This document shows, piece after piece, positions 39,410 through 40,155 of a DNA stretch of 40,155 nucleotides. The notes under the pieces are model-generated. The model worked only from the letters and a program-made list of their open reading frames with translations, was not told the DNA's origin and did no database searches. A program made the translations under genes and the position numbers. The stretch's first letter is position 1. Each line of letters opens with the position of its first letter. Where the stretch lies: the IMG/VR virus record IMGVR_UViG_3300025151_000101, positions 1 through 40,155 of that record. The stretch is one strand, 5' to 3'. This stretch comes from a virus.

Positions 39410-39904
39410 TTAATAATGTACATCTGCGGGTACTACATACACATTCAAGTCTTTGTAGTCTTTGTTTCCCCACTTGTTTAGTACGTTGTCCAAATGCTCT
39501 CTATCTTTTATCCCTTCTCCATCTCCATCGTACAACCAAACACTATCTCCATAATAATCTCCCACAGATTTGTAGTGATACTGAAGCCAATCCTTTCTGA
39601 TACCTCGCATGATTTCTGTAACCTTCTTGCCTTCTGTAATCTCTTTTATCTTTCGTAGGTGGTATCGCATATCTCGTAGTGTTGCCTTCCATCCTTCTAC
39701 CACCATCTTACGTCCTATCTTACTTGTTACATCTGCCACCTCAGGGTACTTGCCTCCCCAATATGATGCACCACCATTGTCAAACATATCGTAATAATCA
39801 AATGGTCTCTGTCCTTCGCATAGGTTCTCAAAGTTATTCCTTGCCACAGAAAGTGCCTCCTTCTCAGAATTAGCATAGACTATGTTTCGTATTATCATGT
39901 GCAT
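39410..39904 (-). CDS. Conserved viral hypothetical protein (164 residues)
   Basis: Starts IIRNIVYANSEKEALSVARNNFENLCEG, then FDYYDMFDNGGASYWGGKYPEVADVTSKIGRKMVVEGWKATLRDMRYHLRKI and ends SVWLYDGDGEGIKDREHLDNVL with NVYVVPADVHY. I recall this architecture (DUF7995-like) in phages and haloarchaeal viruses, without known function. The WLYDGDGEGI and VVPADVHY ends are its signature. The ATG overlaps the upstream TAA (TAATG). Confidence 0.65.
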   Translation of the reverse strand: MHMIIRNIVYANSEKEALSVARNNFENLCEGQRPFDYYDMFDNGGASYWGGKYPEVADVTSKIGRKMVVEGWKATLRDMRYHLRKIKEITEGKKVTEIMRGIRKDWLQYHYKSVGDYYGDSVWLYDGDGEGIKDREHLDNVLNKWGNKDYKDLNVYVVPADVHY

Positions 39905-40155
39905 TAGACCACCTCCCCGTCATGTTCTCGTATTGCCTCTTGTCGTTCCTCCCACAGATGTGTAGCCACCTCATAGAAGTTGACCTCTTTTATAGAACTG
40001 TTCACCATATCCTTTATAAACCCATGTGCGTATTCGTATGAGCTCAGCACATCGTTAGCCATATCTTCTGCCCATCCTTCTAGTTTTTGCATCAGTTCGT
40101 ATTCATGCTCAGAATCAAACGCCATTTCTAAAGCGTGACTGTGGTCTTCCTCATC
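39904..40155 (-). CDS. Hypothetical protein, 5' end beyond window
   Basis: An ATG at 40125 would give 73 residues (MAFDSEHEYELMQKLEGW...), but the frame is open to the window edge, with DEEDHSHALE before that Met and no ribosome site at 40125. So the real start may be outside. The sequence is acidic and helical with SYEYAHGFIKDMVNSSIKEVNFYEVATHLWEERQEA. Function unknown. If the molecule is circular, the frame meets a stop at 22-24 across the join. Confidence 0.6.
   Translation of the reverse strand, partial: DEEDHSHALEMAFDSEHEYELMQKLEGWAEDMANDVLSSYEYAHGFIKDMVNSSIKEVNFYEVATHLWEERQEAIREHDGEVV

Noticed and set aside
1-40155. Terminal direct repeats
   Set aside because: The first and last stretches of the window show no shared sequence by eye.

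Overview
The window reads as most of a tailed-phage genome of podovirus type. It has terminase, portal, scaffold and HK97-type capsid genes, a beta-propeller-like tail protein and three large internal virion proteins, but no sheath and no true tape measure. Base composition is AT-rich, and almost every gene has a Shine-Dalgarno site or a TAATG/ATGA stop-start overlap, so the host is a bacterium. The protein set resembles uncultured marine podovirus-like phages by recall; the host genus cannot be fixed from sequence. No integrase, repressor, tRNA, CRISPR array or insertion sequence was found, and no DNA polymerase, primase, helicase or RNA polymerase is present in the window.

Layout. Bases 1-592 are non-coding. 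They hold a minus-strand promoter facing the left edge, an operator-like dyad beside it, and a strongly AT-rich repeated block. Bases 593-30384 form one long plus-strand late (virion) arm: packaging (small and large terminase), an M15 endolysin, a Gly-Gly repeat protein, portal, scaffold, major capsid protein, a decoration candidate, a zinc ribbon, three very basic small proteins, neck/adaptor proteins, a tail fibre with YadA-like head repeats, fibre-associated small proteins, a membrane/lysis-like group (membrane protein, lipoprotein, TM plus coiled-coil protein, mini-MscS-like protein, holin-like protein), the tail hub/nozzle, and the internal/ejection proteins ending with a 1303-residue protein. 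Bases 30374-40155 form a minus-strand early arm of about 30 small, tightly packed genes. It includes a DNA-processing module (Cas4-like exonuclease, DUF669-like ssDNA-binding candidate, several PD-(D/E)XK-type nucleases), an HNH endonuclease, zinc-ribbon proteins and many unrecognised proteins.

The two arms converge and overlap by 11 bases at 30374-30384. The early arm carries at least three copies of a conserved promoter (TGGAAC, about 16 bases, then CGTATA on the minus strand), and a fourth copy lies in the left intergenic region. So the early arm probably continues beyond the left edge, or wraps round if the molecule is circular. Four genes or ends were recovered by hand translation: a 54-residue basic protein (10434-10598), a 56-residue zinc ribbon (31703-31873), a 43-residue membrane protein (37370-37501) and the open 5' end at 40155.

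Most interesting items: the shared early promoter family with a dyad at one copy, the mini-MscS-like protein inside the lysis-like group, the capsid-linked basic protein trio, the tape-measure-like PGEFVIRKEAV motif with GG repeats shared by two virion proteins, the cloverleaf-like leader of the Cas4-like exonuclease, and the overlapping 43-residue membrane protein.
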